From assembly GCA_024036415.1 (NCBI GenBank), contig JAMWET010000150.1, positions 384,501 through 448,500 of the forward strand: a DNA stretch of 64,000 nt. Reading direction: 5' to 3'. Shown here piece after piece: positions 48,937-61,900 of the stretch (positions are counted from its first letter, which is position 1; each line of letters opens with the position of its first letter). The notes beneath the pieces are model-generated. The model saw only the letters and a list, made by a program, of their open reading frames with translations. It ran no database searches and was not told where the DNA came from. The position numbers were made by a program, and so were the translations under genes. The DNA comes from Prochilodus magdalenae (lineage: Eukaryota; Chordata; Actinopteri; Characiformes; Prochilodontidae).

Positions 48937-51900
48937 CGCAGAGGTTTTACCCCGGAGATGCTTATTGTTCTGATCAAGGTGAAGATGGTGAAACCTGCAG
49001 GAGGTTAGCAGTGGGAGAGGGGGAGCTGAAGCCATGGAGAAACCACACTGGCTGCAGATCTTCTTGTGGAGCAACGGGCTTGTTTTTAATGACCGACAGA
49101 CACACACCAGAATAGCTCATTTAAAGAAAATCCCTGCCTTACCTTACAGTAAAGAAACATGAGTTGAGGACGGGAGTTTTCAGAGGAAAAAAGACAAAAC
49201 GGACTCTATTTTTGCCAACTGGTAGTCAGTATGCATGGTGGGTGGTTTGCCTTTTTTTTTTTTTTTTCGTGAGTGTCTACATCTCCAACAGCATGCCGTC
49301 AGTGGGAATGTCTTAGTCATCCAAGAACCTGTTTGTGTGTGCCGTGTTTGTGTGCCCCCCCCGCCCTCCCTTCCCCAGCCATCCGCCTGGACCAGACTGT
49401 GTCCACTCTACTCCTCTCTTGGCCCACAGCTCACACTGCGCCTGCTGCTCTCACCACCCTCCAGTGGACCTTGGCCATTCTAACAGGTTCCTACAGCTCC
49501 CCCTGCAGCCACACAGGAGCCCTCATCAGGATGGAGGACTTGAGCGTTAGCACTTTACACACTCTGCCACACTATGTCAGCATGGCTTTCTTTCTTTCAT
49601 CTATTGTACGTTTGTGTGTGGGTGTATTTTTCTTTCTTCTTGCGAGATCACTTTTATGCTGATTGAGGCAGTGTGTTTATGCTGCAGGATGTCCATCCAA
49701 ATGTCTCAAACTTTCACGTTTCTGTCCTCATATCCATCATTTCCTTCCCCTGGCCTTCACTGCATCAAGCATCATCTGCCTCTACTCCTCCTTTAGGAGG
49801 AGCATGATATGGATGTTTAGTAGGTGTTAACAGGTGGTTGCTGTTGATGTTCTTGTTGTTGTTATTGAGGTATTACAAGCCAGTAAGGTCACTGAACTTT
49901 TTTTATTTGTGTGTTTATGTTCATTCTTGAGTGGAGGCAGATGATAAACCTCACGTAAAATAGTACCTCTCCATTTAGACTCGTCCAGGAGAAGCTGTTC
50001 ACTCCAACTTTGATCTTCAAGCATCTGAAGCACATAGTGGTTGTTTGAGTTTTAAGAAAACGTTAGGTCCATGTCTATCGAATCTTTGCTCAGTAAACCT
50101 CAGGCAGAGTGGGGCAGCCAAGTTATTTCAAGAAGTACACGGTTGTTGGTACGTTTTTCGTGCTTATAGTGGCTCACAAAACTGATTTGCTTGATCCCTT
50201 GTTAATTGCACATCGCCTAAGTAAAACAGGGAGGAAATGATGAAGAGTATTTTGAAGCGTGTGTTCTTTTTCCCGCCTTGTTCTGGATTGGTTTCCTCTG
50301 AAAGGTTTAGTCACTACGTGTCTGAAAGATCTTTTGCCACATATTGGAATTTACAGTAAAACAGCCATATCATGCATTAACAAACAAATGTGACCGGTTT
50401 GCTTTAGTTGGACCTATTTAACTTTGCGGTTGTATCAGGTTATTTAGTACTTGCTTTTGATGCTGCACCCTTGAACAGAAAAGCCTATAAGCAGGTTATA
50501 GGATTTGTGTGGTGCACTCTTTAAGCTCCATTATGTAAGATTTGATACTTTTTGCCCCCTTTGTAATCACTAGCCAGACCTGTGTACTTGGTGATATTAC
50601 TATACATGATGCAGTTACCTAATATGTCTCCAGCCTGTATGAAGTGTTTCACACCAGTCATTTGCTGAGCGAGGCATTTGTCTGCTTATTCAGAAGTAGC
50701 AAGTGGACGGAACTTCTTTCTAAGCTCGTCTCATGACTGGCAACTATTGGCATGTGATTATAATGTAAAAGAAATTGAATATTACATAAATAAATAACTT
50801 GTTAGCTAAAAGCAAAATGACAGAAAATCACTTTCGGGATGTGATTTGATTCCCAAAATTGTCCACCTCTGATAACAGTTTTACACAATAGTCTTTCTAA
50901 AAGACAACCATATCTTTTTCTAAAGCAGTAGCAGTGTTGTTGTTTTTTTTTCACGTTATGCAGTAATATTCCTTCTCTGTGTAGCATGTCAGAAACCTGA
51001 GTGAAATTCAGATTTTCATGTTGATGTTACCAAAATAACCTGATCTTTTTGTGCCACATAAAATCCTATTAAGTTTATTTAATGATATTTAATGAATTCA
51101 TTTAGAATCTGATAAGACCCTTATAGATCTGTTTCAGACAGGAATGGTGAATTTCATCAGTTAACAAGGGTTAGGGGTGGAGGGGGGTTGTGACAATGTG
51201 ACGAATGGTGCAAGTGCACAGACCAGACAGAAAAGGCTGATGTGAGCAAAGACTGAAGCAAAAAGCCCCACTGCCTGTGTAATGTTACATCAAATTCCTC
51301 CAAAGCAGCAGAAAGCCAGTACAAATGCTCACAATTTCAGTATGTGTGGGAATGGATGTGTATATTTGCATTAGCTAAATGATAGCCATTGATCAACGAG
51401 CCACAGTGGAATTCTGTTTTTGCACGATTCATTGCTTAGATTCCAATGTTCAGAGAAGGTTTATGTGATCCTTCCCTTTCCAGCCTCTAATGCTTCTCAA
51501 GTTAAATGCTTTCCTAGGGATGGTTTTGGTTCATGCAGTATGGAATTTTGCTGTTGGTATGTGGGACAGGTACGATTCCTCTAAAGAGAGAGTGATGAGA
51601 TTTAAATGTGTATTATCTTCCAAATGAAGGAGTTGTGTATTAACCTTTTTTTCCTAGCATATTAACAAATGCACATCCTAAAGGAAATGCATTCACAATA
51701 ATGGAGAATCAGCAATAATGAGGCGAGCATTAAACAGGGGAAGAAAGCTGGCAGAATGTGTTCTAAATACATTGAAGCTCTGATTATAAATGCCTGTAAC
51801 TCGCTGTAACGTCTGTGATAAGCCAGCAGGTTTCTATTAGTTTAGATCGAGTCCCCCCATTTGCAGTGCTTCTAGTATCACTGTATGTGAAGGCGGTAGC

Positions 51901-52769
51901 ACGTGGGGAGTGCTGCATTTATATATAGATATGAGAATGTCATGTTGTGTTTGTAACATCGCGGCTCGTACAGTGGAAACAGAGTGTTGCCTGAGAAGTT
52001 GCACTCCAAAATTTCCAGCATTGGCTGCCCCACTTTCATCTCACACAAAGCTACAAAAACATGCATCTCTTTCTTTCATCTGCTTCCGTTGTCCTTCCAG
52101 TTTGACATGTTCATTTACAAAATGGGTCGTTATCCACACATGACACTGGTTTTCAAAATGTGTAAAGAGGTGTGGGAGACTGTATGCGTGTTTATTCTTC
52201 TGCCCACTTTTCACATACTTTCTACTGTTACTTTATCCAGACATAGCCTATATGCTGCAGTGAGGCATATAATCAGTATTTGTCATCTTAATTGTTTTTG
52301 TACAAGCGTGGCAAAAGGTTGAATAGAGCTGTTGGAATGATTTTCAGTGTTAATTTCTAAGTGACTACGTTTCTGCACTCAGCATTTTTTGTTTTTTTTT
52401 TTTTCCTCTAGGAAAATGAAAGCAAGATATTGAGTATGCTTAGTGTGGGACGCCACCTCTGTGACAATAAAAAATATATATATTAATTTAATTATTAAAC
52501 GTGCATTTATTCTGCCTAGGATTGTCTAAATATACTTTCTAGTATGTGCAGATCTGTAAACTTGAAGAGTTGGGTTTTCGAATCCCGTACTGAATATATC
52601 AAGCGAATGTGTGCCGCTAGCTGCAGTGAGGGTTTGGAGCCGAGGAGTGCCCGAGTGGACGTTTATCTTGCAGTCTGGGTGACCTGTTTTGGTGTACTCC
52701 ATTCATTTCTTTTTCTTTGAATGAGTTTCTTTTTTTTAAGTTGTATAATTTATTTCCTTGCAAAATAAA
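48937..52769 (+). other. cul5: cul5 3' UTR and downstream sequence
   Basis: Polyadenylation signals AATAAA are at 52466-52471 and 52764-52769. No other gene is visible in between, so a UTR of up to about 3.8 kb is likely but unproven. ORFs here (for example 49273-49662) lie in T/C-rich sequence and show no family features. Confidence 0.5.
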
Positions 52770-53879
52770 GATGTCTTTTAAAGAGGCTGATATGACTTTA
52801 ACTAACGCTGTCACACTTTCAATACACTGTATCGTATGTCATTCATCTGAGTAAAGAAAAAACGATTTTATATATTAAAGACAGCATACATACATGCAAA
52901 ACATCTGAGGACCGATCCCATTAAAATGCAGTTTAGACTGTCGGGACGAGACGGTAAACGGTGAGATTTAACAGGTATAAACTTCAACATTATCAGAGCA
53001 ATGATAATGCTCAGGAAGCTATTCTAATTCAGGTGTAAAAGATGTGAGGAAAGTCACACACTGTTTAAAGGGCTGCATAGTAAAAGAGCAGACTTCTAAA
53101 CTGAGCTTCCAAATCAGAATATATTTTCAGCTGTTTTGTGTCGTACAACCCCAGGTATTTTTTTGCGGCACAGTAGTACACTGCAAAACCTCACACAACA
53201 GTAGCAACCAAAGCTAAAACCCACATTTTGTCCGCAGTTTTGTCCATGTTTATAGGTAACAGTATGTAATACAATGTGGAAAAACCACATAAGCCACTGA
53301 GACTTTCTAGCATCACAGTGCTGTTTGAAGTGACTGGCTATATGCTGCCATGGCTCATTGGGTACCTTAATTCCATCGCTGCAGTGAAAATGTATGGAAG
53401 CGAACTTTATACAGTAAACATGCCTTGATTGATCAACTAAAGGCAAGGAAGGGGTAGCAGGGAGGCACTGGGTAGATCCCATTTCCCACCAAAGTAGTCC
53501 TTTATTTATATATATATTCTTAGTGAGGAACAGATAGTTCGGTTCTAGCTTTACTGGCAGATACAGTGAGCATCTTGTTCATAAGAACAAGGTCAAGCAG
53601 CAAACACACAGGACAACACAGCTGCAGACTGGCAGAGGGATACAACCACTCGACTGTGATCCCCACCTCGTTCCAGTGTCACTTAACCCCCGTAAGATGA
53701 CGTCAAGTGACCTGCAGAAGTACTGGTGAGCAGGGTGAACTGAAGAGCATGGCTCAAAACAGAATTCTGGAGGCGTCATTAGTCATTTTCTAAATTGAAA
53801 ATAAAATATTTTATCTGGAATTGGGAGACAGTGTCTCCCTGCTACCCCTTCCTCGCATGTACATAACCGGTAAGATGTG
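52770..53879. other. Intergenic, nothing recognised
   Basis: Read on both strands; no exon with protein homology, no RNA gene, no clear transposon. Confidence 0.4.
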
Positions 53880-54325
53880 CACAGTGTGTAAGAATGTGAA
53901 TACTAGAACTGAGGTGCAAATAGCATGTGCAGGAGGCAAAAACAGCTTAGTGTAAGTGTACATGTAGGAGAGTACTGTGTGTTGAGGTAGCAAAGCGGGA
54001 AGTTAAGTATGTGGTTGTAAACAGTATAAGATATACAAGTGTACAAGTGTGGGTAGGAGAATAGCAGCTCAATGTTCAGGTGAACAGCTTACAGTAGAGA
54101 TGTGCAGTATGTAGATAAATAATATCTATATTTAAAGTAAATACACAGCTCAGATGTTCAAGTACACAGGTTAAAGTGCAGTGCATACAGTCCTGTGTGC
54201 TAGTGGAGCCCAGTGTGTGGGCTGGGGGTGATCAGGGCTAGATCAGTTACAGTCTATAGTGTAGTAGATATGTTCTGGTAGGTGCTGCTGGTGTGACGAG
54301 TTTGACAGCTCCTGGGTAAAAGCTG
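53880..54325. repeat. Unclassified dispersed repeat
   Basis: Phrases such as 'gtggagcccagtgtgtgg', 'gttctggtaggtgctgctgg' and 'acagctcctgggtaaaagct' match my memory of a common teleost interspersed repeat. No ORF, no visible termini. Confidence 0.4.
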
Positions 54326-54442
54326 TGGTGGCTCAACAAAAACATTCCCATTTGGTTTATGGGTCATATCTTTATAGGTTTGGGCATGCTGGCTGTTTTA
54401 AAGTCTGGGTTTTCTTTAAGCCTCCAGCTGACAGAGGTTTGT

Positions 54443-54456
54443 CCAGCAGATGGCGG
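54443..54456 (+). promoter_or_regulatory. Candidate CTCF site
   Basis: CCAGCAGATGGCGG fits the CTCF core consensus CCASYAGRKGGCRS at every position. It lies between cul5 and the tRNA-Sec/mrpl28 pair. Confidence 0.5.
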
Positions 54457-57300
54457 TACATCGCTAAGCAGGAGGCTTGAGGATTGAGAAGGCCAGAGCA
54501 GATTGCAGCGTCCTGGGCTGCGTTGTGTACCACGTACTGATACTATACAGTATATGCTGTGTACTAATCTTAACAGTGTGAGTTCTGCAGGCTGATACAT
54601 AATCTCATAATATTATAATATAATATAAGTATACTGTATCGTTCCTTACAAACAGGAAGCTTATGTCATACCAAGCTGAAGGCTGCTGCAGCGTCTTTTT
54701 TGTTTTTATATTACATTTCTGGTTGCATCGCAGTAACATGAGAAGCTCCTTCCTTTTCATTTCCCATTGCAGTGTGGGAGATTAGTGTCCACCATTACCG
54801 TACTCAAAAATTGGCTGGTCCAAATTGCATTGTGGATTTTTGAGTCTACTTAACTGTGACATTCATAACACACAAGTGTGCCAGTCAGTGAGTGTACTGT
54901 GACGTGGGGAGGTTTCAGACAGATCAAAGGACCATCTGATCAGTTTTAATGTAAAATAACGATCCTTAGTGCTCAGTTAAACTTTTAGCTTGTTTAATCA
55001 TGGCTTGTCTCAGTCCGTTTACTAGTAGACCCTGAGGATTCCTACAGCATGCTCACATCCCAGTGCTTCAAAATAAAAGTCCATAACTGGCTGAGTTTAT
55101 GAACTAAATATTCCCAATATAAACAGAAACACATTCCTTATTTCTAAACCAAACAGAGCAGGGGTGTGCTCAGATGCCAGACCTGCTTATTACTTATTTT
55201 ACAATAAACTTAAGAGTGAGAAATATGTAGCATATAGTATGGGAGGCAGATTTTAGCCCCACGGTGATTGTCAAAGGATGCTTGCCACATCATTTAAAAC
55301 AGGGGTGTGCTTCAGTGAACTCAAGTCTGACATTCAATAAAGATTTTTGCTTTTTATTTGTTTCTATTTTGTTTGCTGTCTATGGTGACATCTGTGGTAA
55401 TCATATATATATATTTTTTTTATTATTATAAAAGGATTATAGCACTGTGATGGCTGAAGGATTTAGGGGAAAGAAATGTGAATGGGATTTAAACTGTGAA
55501 TATGTTTGGCATTTTCTGCTGGGTAAGAATATACACCTTTTCTAGCTTGAGGCTTGTCCCTTCAATGTAGGGTGCCAAACTCCCAGCAAAGTCACAGGTT
55601 GTGATGTCATATAAAATTGTACAGTAGATTACCAGCTTCAATTTTCCCAAAAGAATTTTTTTTATTCTGTATATCTGTGCTCACCCATTGTCTGAAAAGC
55701 TGTGTTAGAGCTACTGTGTTTAAGCTCCTACTCCTGATGTGCTTTGATTGGTCAGCGTGCCCACTCTATTCTGATTGGCCAACTGCCAGAGCAGCATCCT
55801 GGCACAAGTTCCACTACCCACACTGCTGTGCCTGTTCCTACACTATGGTATAAGAAGTCCTGGAACTCAAGTAGAAAAGGTTGGTACACTCGATCCACCT
55901 TGGCAAGCTCGACTGAGGCAGGACATTTCAGAGTGGTATGTTTTAATGTTTTAGCCCTCTGTCTGTTGTGTAAGGGCTCATCAAGCTTACCATTAGGCAG
56001 GCAATAAGGATTGTGTTACAAGATAATGTCACCATGTAACAGAAAGGTTATTTGAAAGAGGGTTTCTCCCTCTGGCATGCAACTTTGAGCTTTGCAGACT
56101 GTTTACATGCAATAAGCTACATAACACACTGAAACTAAAAAAAGAAAAAAACAACAACATCAGCAAAAACAAACAAAACAAAACAAAACAAAAAAATGTT
56201 ATCTTTCCCCTTTAAACATGTTTCTGCAAACCAGAACTTGTTACTATTGTAATACAAGCTTTTTGCAAATTTCCCTATATAAAATTTAGTAGCTAAATAT
56301 TAATAAAACACTGATGGTTAAAACCTCACAGCACAGAAAACAGTAACTTGCTCTTTTAGCAAACAATGCAAGGCTAGGCACCAAATGATATACATAATAA
56401 AACATCCAACAAGGGAAGGAAGCCTGCTGGGCATTAAAACATGCTGATAATATGTAAAATAAGAAGCAAAACACATGGAATATGCAAACAGATAGAGCCA
56501 GGTGCCAACGGGAAAGAAAGAAGTTTTACCCAACAGGAACATGTTAACCAAACAAGTATGTCACTGTTGTATTTAAACATGGAAGTCCTATAAGGATGAC
56601 TCCAGATTGGCCAAGCCTAATCTAAAAATGTCAGAAAACTCTCATTTTCTGTAATGAAATATACATTTCTCACATAACATCCCACATAATACACAGCAGT
56701 ATAACTATAAACATAAACATACAGACCCTATGTACAGATTAAAGTGACTGTGTATCATGTATATACAGCATAGGGTAACCTAATTAGGTTCCTGGTTACG
56801 AAGACATTTAATACCCCCCACAGTCGCCCAGTTTAACTAGAGTTATATGTGCGGTGGTCGAGACTGTGCTCACACCTTCAGTACAGCTATAGGAACAAGG
56901 CAGTCTTTTCCAGGCCACAATGCAGAAACTGAGTCAGAAGGAAACCATGTAGTCTTTTGGGGTCTAGACATGCTGTTTCTGAATTCTAGTTCAAAGCACA
57001 TGCAACACCCACTCCCGTTAATTCCTGGATTTACAGTAAAACGAGCATTTATTGTATATGCCGTGCAGTCTGCGCTAAATACCCGACTAATAAACAAATA
57101 CATATATGCTATATAGGAGATGTAATAATCCTAATATCATTATGTGTGCTGTCTGGATTTAAATAATCCGAATTCATTTGATTTGATACCTCGTTCCGCG
57201 TTATGTAGGTTAACATTAGTTTCATGAGCGGTTGTTACTGATCTGTTAGAGAGCATTCCTCGACGTTCTACGTACGCTCCACCTACGCTGTCCTGCGTAG
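54457..57300. other. Intergenic, no gene seen
   Basis: Contains an (AAAAC)-like run near 56170-56200 and scattered AT-rich DNA. ORFs at 55744-56007, 56318-56551 and 56847-57116 have no recognisable domains or splice structure. Confidence 0.4.
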
Positions 57301-57305
57301 AGCTC

Positions 57306-57336
57306 ATTTGCATTCCATGACCAATAATGCCTTGCG
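57306..57336 (+). promoter_or_regulatory. Distal enhancer of tRNA-Sec: octamer and SPH/ZNF143 site
   Basis: ATTTGCAT (57306-57313) is an inverted Oct-1 octamer. CCAATAATGCCTTGCG (57321-57336) is close to the SPH element bound by Staf/ZNF143. Both lie 200-230 bases before the tRNA, the usual distance for the distal element of a type 3 pol III promoter. Confidence 0.75.
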
Positions 57337-57466
57337 ACCCTGCTTTCTTAGTCTTTTTGGCCACCGCACATATTATATTGTTTCTTAAAACAATTAAATA
57401 CATTATATATGAACTGTGTATTGTATAATTTCATGCATGTTGGTAAAAAAAAGGATGTTTACTTGT

Positions 57467-57486
57467 CTAACCATGAATGTGACAAC
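57467..57486 (+). promoter_or_regulatory. Proximal sequence element (PSE) of tRNA-Sec
   Basis: CTAACCATGAATGTGACAAC, at about -68 to -49, resembles the vertebrate SNAPc-binding PSE (core ACC.T.A....GA.A). Confidence 0.65.
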
Positions 57487-57502
57487 CATTGTTTTGCCGA
57501 AG

Positions 57503-57510
57503 TATATATA
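57503..57510 (+). promoter_or_regulatory. TATA box of tRNA-Sec
   Basis: TATATATA at -32 to -25, about 16 bases after the PSE, as expected for pol III type 3 promoters. Confidence 0.8.
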
Positions 57511-57534
57511 GCTGTTTCCGCATCTTCTCCAAAT

Positions 57535-57621
57535 GCCCGGATGAACCTCGGTGGTCCGGGGTGCAGGCTTCAAACCTGTAGCTGCCTAGCGGCAGAGTGG
57601 TTCAATTCCACCTTTCGGGCG
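57535..57621 (+). tRNA. tRNA-Sec: Selenocysteine tRNA (anticodon TCA)
   Basis: An 87-base gene with the features that set tRNA-Sec apart from all other tRNAs: a long acceptor stem starting GCCCGG and ending CGGGCG, an extended D stem, a long variable arm (CTGCC-TAGC-GGCAG) and a TTCAATTCC T loop. The anticodon TCA at 57570-57572 sits in loop CTTCAAA and reads UGA codons for selenocysteine. As I recall the human gene, differences fall in paired positions and compensate each other (D stem A-T to G-C; variable arm T-A to C-G). Transcription is driven by upstream elements rather than internal boxes. Such loci are usually single copy in vertebrates. Confidence 0.98.
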
Positions 57622-57648
57622 ACAGATCTCCTTCGTGGAGTTCAAACG

Positions 57649-57652
57649 TTTT
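57649..57652 (+). terminator. Pol III terminator of tRNA-Sec
   Basis: The first TTTT run after the gene, 28 bases beyond its end. Confidence 0.7.
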
Positions 57653-57965
57653 ACCTGTAAATAGACTGTATATACCTGTAAAGTGAAATGTCATATGTAT
57701 TTACTTTTAAAAAGACAGCTTACAGAAAAGAAACCTGCGTTTACATGCTAACGTAAATCCTTAAAGGACGATTAACTGAAATATCGCCATATGACACAAT
57801 TTTGACGCTAAAGGTTTTCTTTCATTTTAAGCTAGTGTTCTGCGCCTCTTCGAGTAAATGACCTAGTGTGACATGTATAAGGTATAATGCTTCCAAATTA
57901 CTTTTCTAAAAACACCTTCAGTCTCTTTAGACTTCAACCCTTTGCATGAGAAGCAGGGAAGCTAA

Positions 57966-57978
57966 CCAATAAGCCAAT
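57966..57978. promoter_or_regulatory. mrpl28: Twin CCAAT boxes before mrpl28
   Basis: CCAAT at 57966-57970 and again at 57974-57978, with a CRE-like CGTCATCA at 58001-58008. They lie about 100-150 bases before a probable non-coding first exon (up to 58141, donor CAG/gtacgt). Confidence 0.5.
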
Positions 57979-58955
57979 CATAATCGCCCTTCTACCTCAA
58001 CGTCATCATTAGTGGCCGAATGTGCCCTTGACTGGCATGTGAGCGCACGGAGGTGCAAGTTTGGCTGTTTGAAACGAATAATGTAGCTGGCTAGCTAACA
58101 AGGCCAGACACGCTAAAATTAAACTTCCATCACGTTTCCCAGGTACGTCTTTATAAATGCTTTTAATTTAAGCGATTTTCTTGGAGAACAGTCCCTTCAA
58201 TCGGCTATGCTGTAGAACTAGACCAGAGATCAGCAGCGTGCTAGCAACTCCAACAGCAGTTGTTTACAGGCAGTACCAGGCTTGTTTAGCCAGAAATATG
58301 TATGTAGTACTGAATGAAGACTAAGTAACTGTTTGGGGTTTGGTATAATGGTGATCCAGACCAGATGAAGGTTGTAGCTACACCAGTTGTAGCTGCCTAG
58401 ACGCTGTTCGGGCTGGCTATTTTCATTCACCAAATTTCCTACACTCAGTATCCGACAATATTGCTAGTGATAGTGAGGATCCTTTGGGGAAGACAGATGA
58501 GGGCAGGTTGATGATATCCCCACCACACACACAAGACACACAATATCAGTAGCAATGCCACATTCCCAACTTTTACCTTCAGATGCATGCTTCCAGAAAG
58601 AAAGACGGTCAGTTAGGACTATTTGAGAAACGCTCTCTGTTAAATTCTAGTCATTTCAGGCTAATAACAAAAAGACACCGGAGTGGATCACAGACTGATC
58701 ATTAGTGTATAGGTTAGACATAAACGCCAGTCCATCTCAGTATAGAGAATAGTGTGATGAAGCTGAGGCTGTGACGGTTGGAGTCGATTCATTAAACGTC
58801 TTTTTAAATTATGTACTCTCTATATATTTTTCTTTTTCTTTAATCATTATGAGGAAGTACCCTTTCTACACCAGGTGGCATTATGCATCTTTAAACTTTC
58901 TGACCAGTCTAAACTGCTTTCTCTATCAGTGCTTGTGACAACGACCTGAAAGAAG

Positions 58956-61900
58956 ATGCCATTACATAAGTACCCTCCACGTCTGTGGGAAGCCCTGAAA
59001 TTACAGAAGGGCATCTACACTCGTCTGCCACAACACTACCTCAGAGCTCTGCAGGATACAACCCCTCCTACTCCAGTGCACTGGAAACCACTAGGGGTGA
59101 AACACAGGGCCAACCCCAAAACAGGCCAGCAGGAGCGGGTGCAGGACATTCCCATTCCGATTTACTACCCGCCAGAGTCCCAGGACGGCCTCTGGGGTGG
59201 AGAGGGCTGGATCAAAGGATACAGATACGCCAATAGTGACAAGGTAGTTTTTGGTTGGGTAATATTACAGAAACAGCAGCATCCAGTCCTAGAGATTCAC
59301 AGTGATGCACTGTTCTAACACTTTATTTGATTCATGAAAAACACAGTTTTTAATTGTTTTAATAAAAAAATCTAGGGTTAAATCTAGGGGAACTATGTTT
59401 GAATATTATGGGATTCTTTGCTAGTTATTGTATAGTATTGGAATTCTCCATGACTGGAATATTACATCCATGTTGTAATATATGGCAGAGTTAAAATACC
59501 TATATTAGTAATTTGCCAGCTTTTTCTACAGGCATGTCCAAGAATTAATCTAAATACTATTAATTGCAGCTCTCTGCTAGGGTGAAGAAGATCTGGAAGC
59601 CCCAGCTCTTCAAAAAAGAGCTGTACAGTGAAATTCTCGACCAAAAATTCACCATCACAGTCACTTCTCGTACATTGGATCTTATTGATGCTGCTTATGG
59701 CTTTGACTTCTACATTCTTAGGGTAATGTGAACCTCTAATACATGTAGTATGCTAGCATTAGTATTCAGAAGAATACACAATAATAGTCTTTTAAAATTG
59801 AATATTGTAATTACTTGCGGAAGAAAGTGATTTTCTGTAATTTCGTGTTTGCTCAGACACCAAAACAGGATTTAAACTCCAAGTTTGGGATGGACCTAAA
59901 ACGCGCAATGCTCCTCCGGCTAGCACGGAAAGACGCAGAGCTCTACCCAGATGATCCCGCTCAAAGGGAGAAGATCTACAATAAGTATAAGGTACACCAA
60001 ATTTACAAAAGCTCAGTTGTGTGTGTGTGTGTGTGTGTAATGTAATTGGATATTAAAGGCTTTGCTTTGTATTTTTTTGTGGCAAAGCAGCAGTTTGAAA
60101 TTCCAGCCGAGGAGGCAGAGTGGGTAGGGCTGAGTCTGGAGGAGGCTGTGGAGAAGCAGAGACTTCTGGAGCATAAGGTGATCTCATACACAGTTCTTAA
60201 GCATGGGGCTTCAATGCTTATGATCAGGCTTTATACTCTGGGAACCTACCAGGGCCCACATCTGTAAACAACTGATCCCTGAAGAGTTTATAATGCCTCA
60301 GAGTGTACTCTAAATATAGAACACATATATGTATTTATACCAACCATTATTTTCACTTGCTTGGAAAATCACTTTAAAGTCAACCTGAAACAAAATACTT
60401 TTTCCAGCTCTTTTTTCTTCATTAATTCATATAATGTTCAATCATTTAGGAATGGTTAATTATACTATACTGTCTAACTCTAAAAGTTTAGGGACATATT
60501 TTGTGTTTTCATTACATCACTGTGCAACAATACAGCCCAGAAAAACAAAACAGTAACTAATAAGGTTTATGGAAGGTTACATGTTTTATTGTCTCCATTC
60601 CACTATTCCTCATGCCTTTGGGGGAAAAAACCCTCATCCCTCTCTGATGCCCTGAACGTGCCTCAAAGTTAAGGATGCCAACAACAAATGCTGCAATTTT
60701 CTGCCATTGCACCACTGAACGCAGTTCTGTTCTATAGGATCCTTAAATTGATCCAAGACGTGCCATTTTATTCATACAGATTCAAGGATCTGGTTGGTAG
60801 ACTTTGTAATAAATTTCAATTTGAATTTAATTTGTTTAAAGATAACGTTTTATGTCTTGTAATATTTTATTTATGTTACTAAAGCAGAGCCTTCGCATAC
60901 CAGTGCTAGTAGGGTCTCTCTTACATTGTCTGTAGCCACGTCACTCAGACAAGCCTTATGTGTCATTAAGAAATAGATTATGGTCGGAAGGGAAATGTGT
61001 TAATATCTGATTGACGTTAACAAGTTTGTAGTCCATTTGTTGCTTTGTGGATGTCCAGTTTGTTACTGTTTACTTCAGAGGTTAAATTCTGCTAAGGTAC
61101 AGTTTTAGATGAGAAATGAAGAAAAAAAAAAGAATAGTGTAAATGCTGAGGCACTGGATATTAAACACTGCAAACAAACATTAAATCTGTCATCAGACAT
61201 TAAAGTGAAATAAACAATTAGTACTGCAAACAGTTTGTGGAAGGAATAAAATATTGTTAAAGGGAGCATGCAGAGGGAAATTACAGGTTTATTATGAAAT
61301 CATGTGGAAGACTAGCTCCTAGTACCGAAAGCTGGACATCATTGTTATGAACTGTGCCGTGCCAGTATCGACAGCCTTGCTGTATGTATTATAACAGGGA
61401 CACCTCTGTTTACGAGTTTATGGTTGTGGCCATATACAGCACGATTCATCATAGCCTGCCATTTGAGGTCTTATTTTCCTGTTGTCTTTGAAGTTTGACT
61501 ACATCCATGAAAACCAATAAAATAATGTTCCACCTCCCTCTCCCAACACACCCTCACTTTTATAATCAGTCACAACAGTCAGTTAACCATTGCAAAGATC
61601 CTCCAAGATACAAGGCTACACTAAGTGTGCCGCGGTTCGTAAGGAAAATGTTTTGATTTCTGACGTTGACCTCAAACGTGTTAGAGCTGAGTGTGAGTGG
61701 AGACCAAGTGACGCACTGGGTCAGTTTTTACCATCTTCTGGAGGTCTGCCTTATATATATCAGCTGTGACCTTATGTGCTGGAACAATGGAGCTATGTTG
61801 ACATGAGGGAAACGAGCGTAAGCGTTTGTTCCTCCACCTTTTATTCAAATTAGTAATGGACATTCCGATGAGTAAGATCAGTTAGCTAAGCTTACCAATA

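Noticed and set aside
49273..49662. 129-residue plus-strand ORF after cul5
   Set aside because: It lies in C/T-rich cul5 3' UTR, has no homology I recognise and overlaps other equally long frames.
53114..53482. 122-residue minus-strand ORF
   Set aside because: No signal peptide, domain or exon context; composition like its surroundings.
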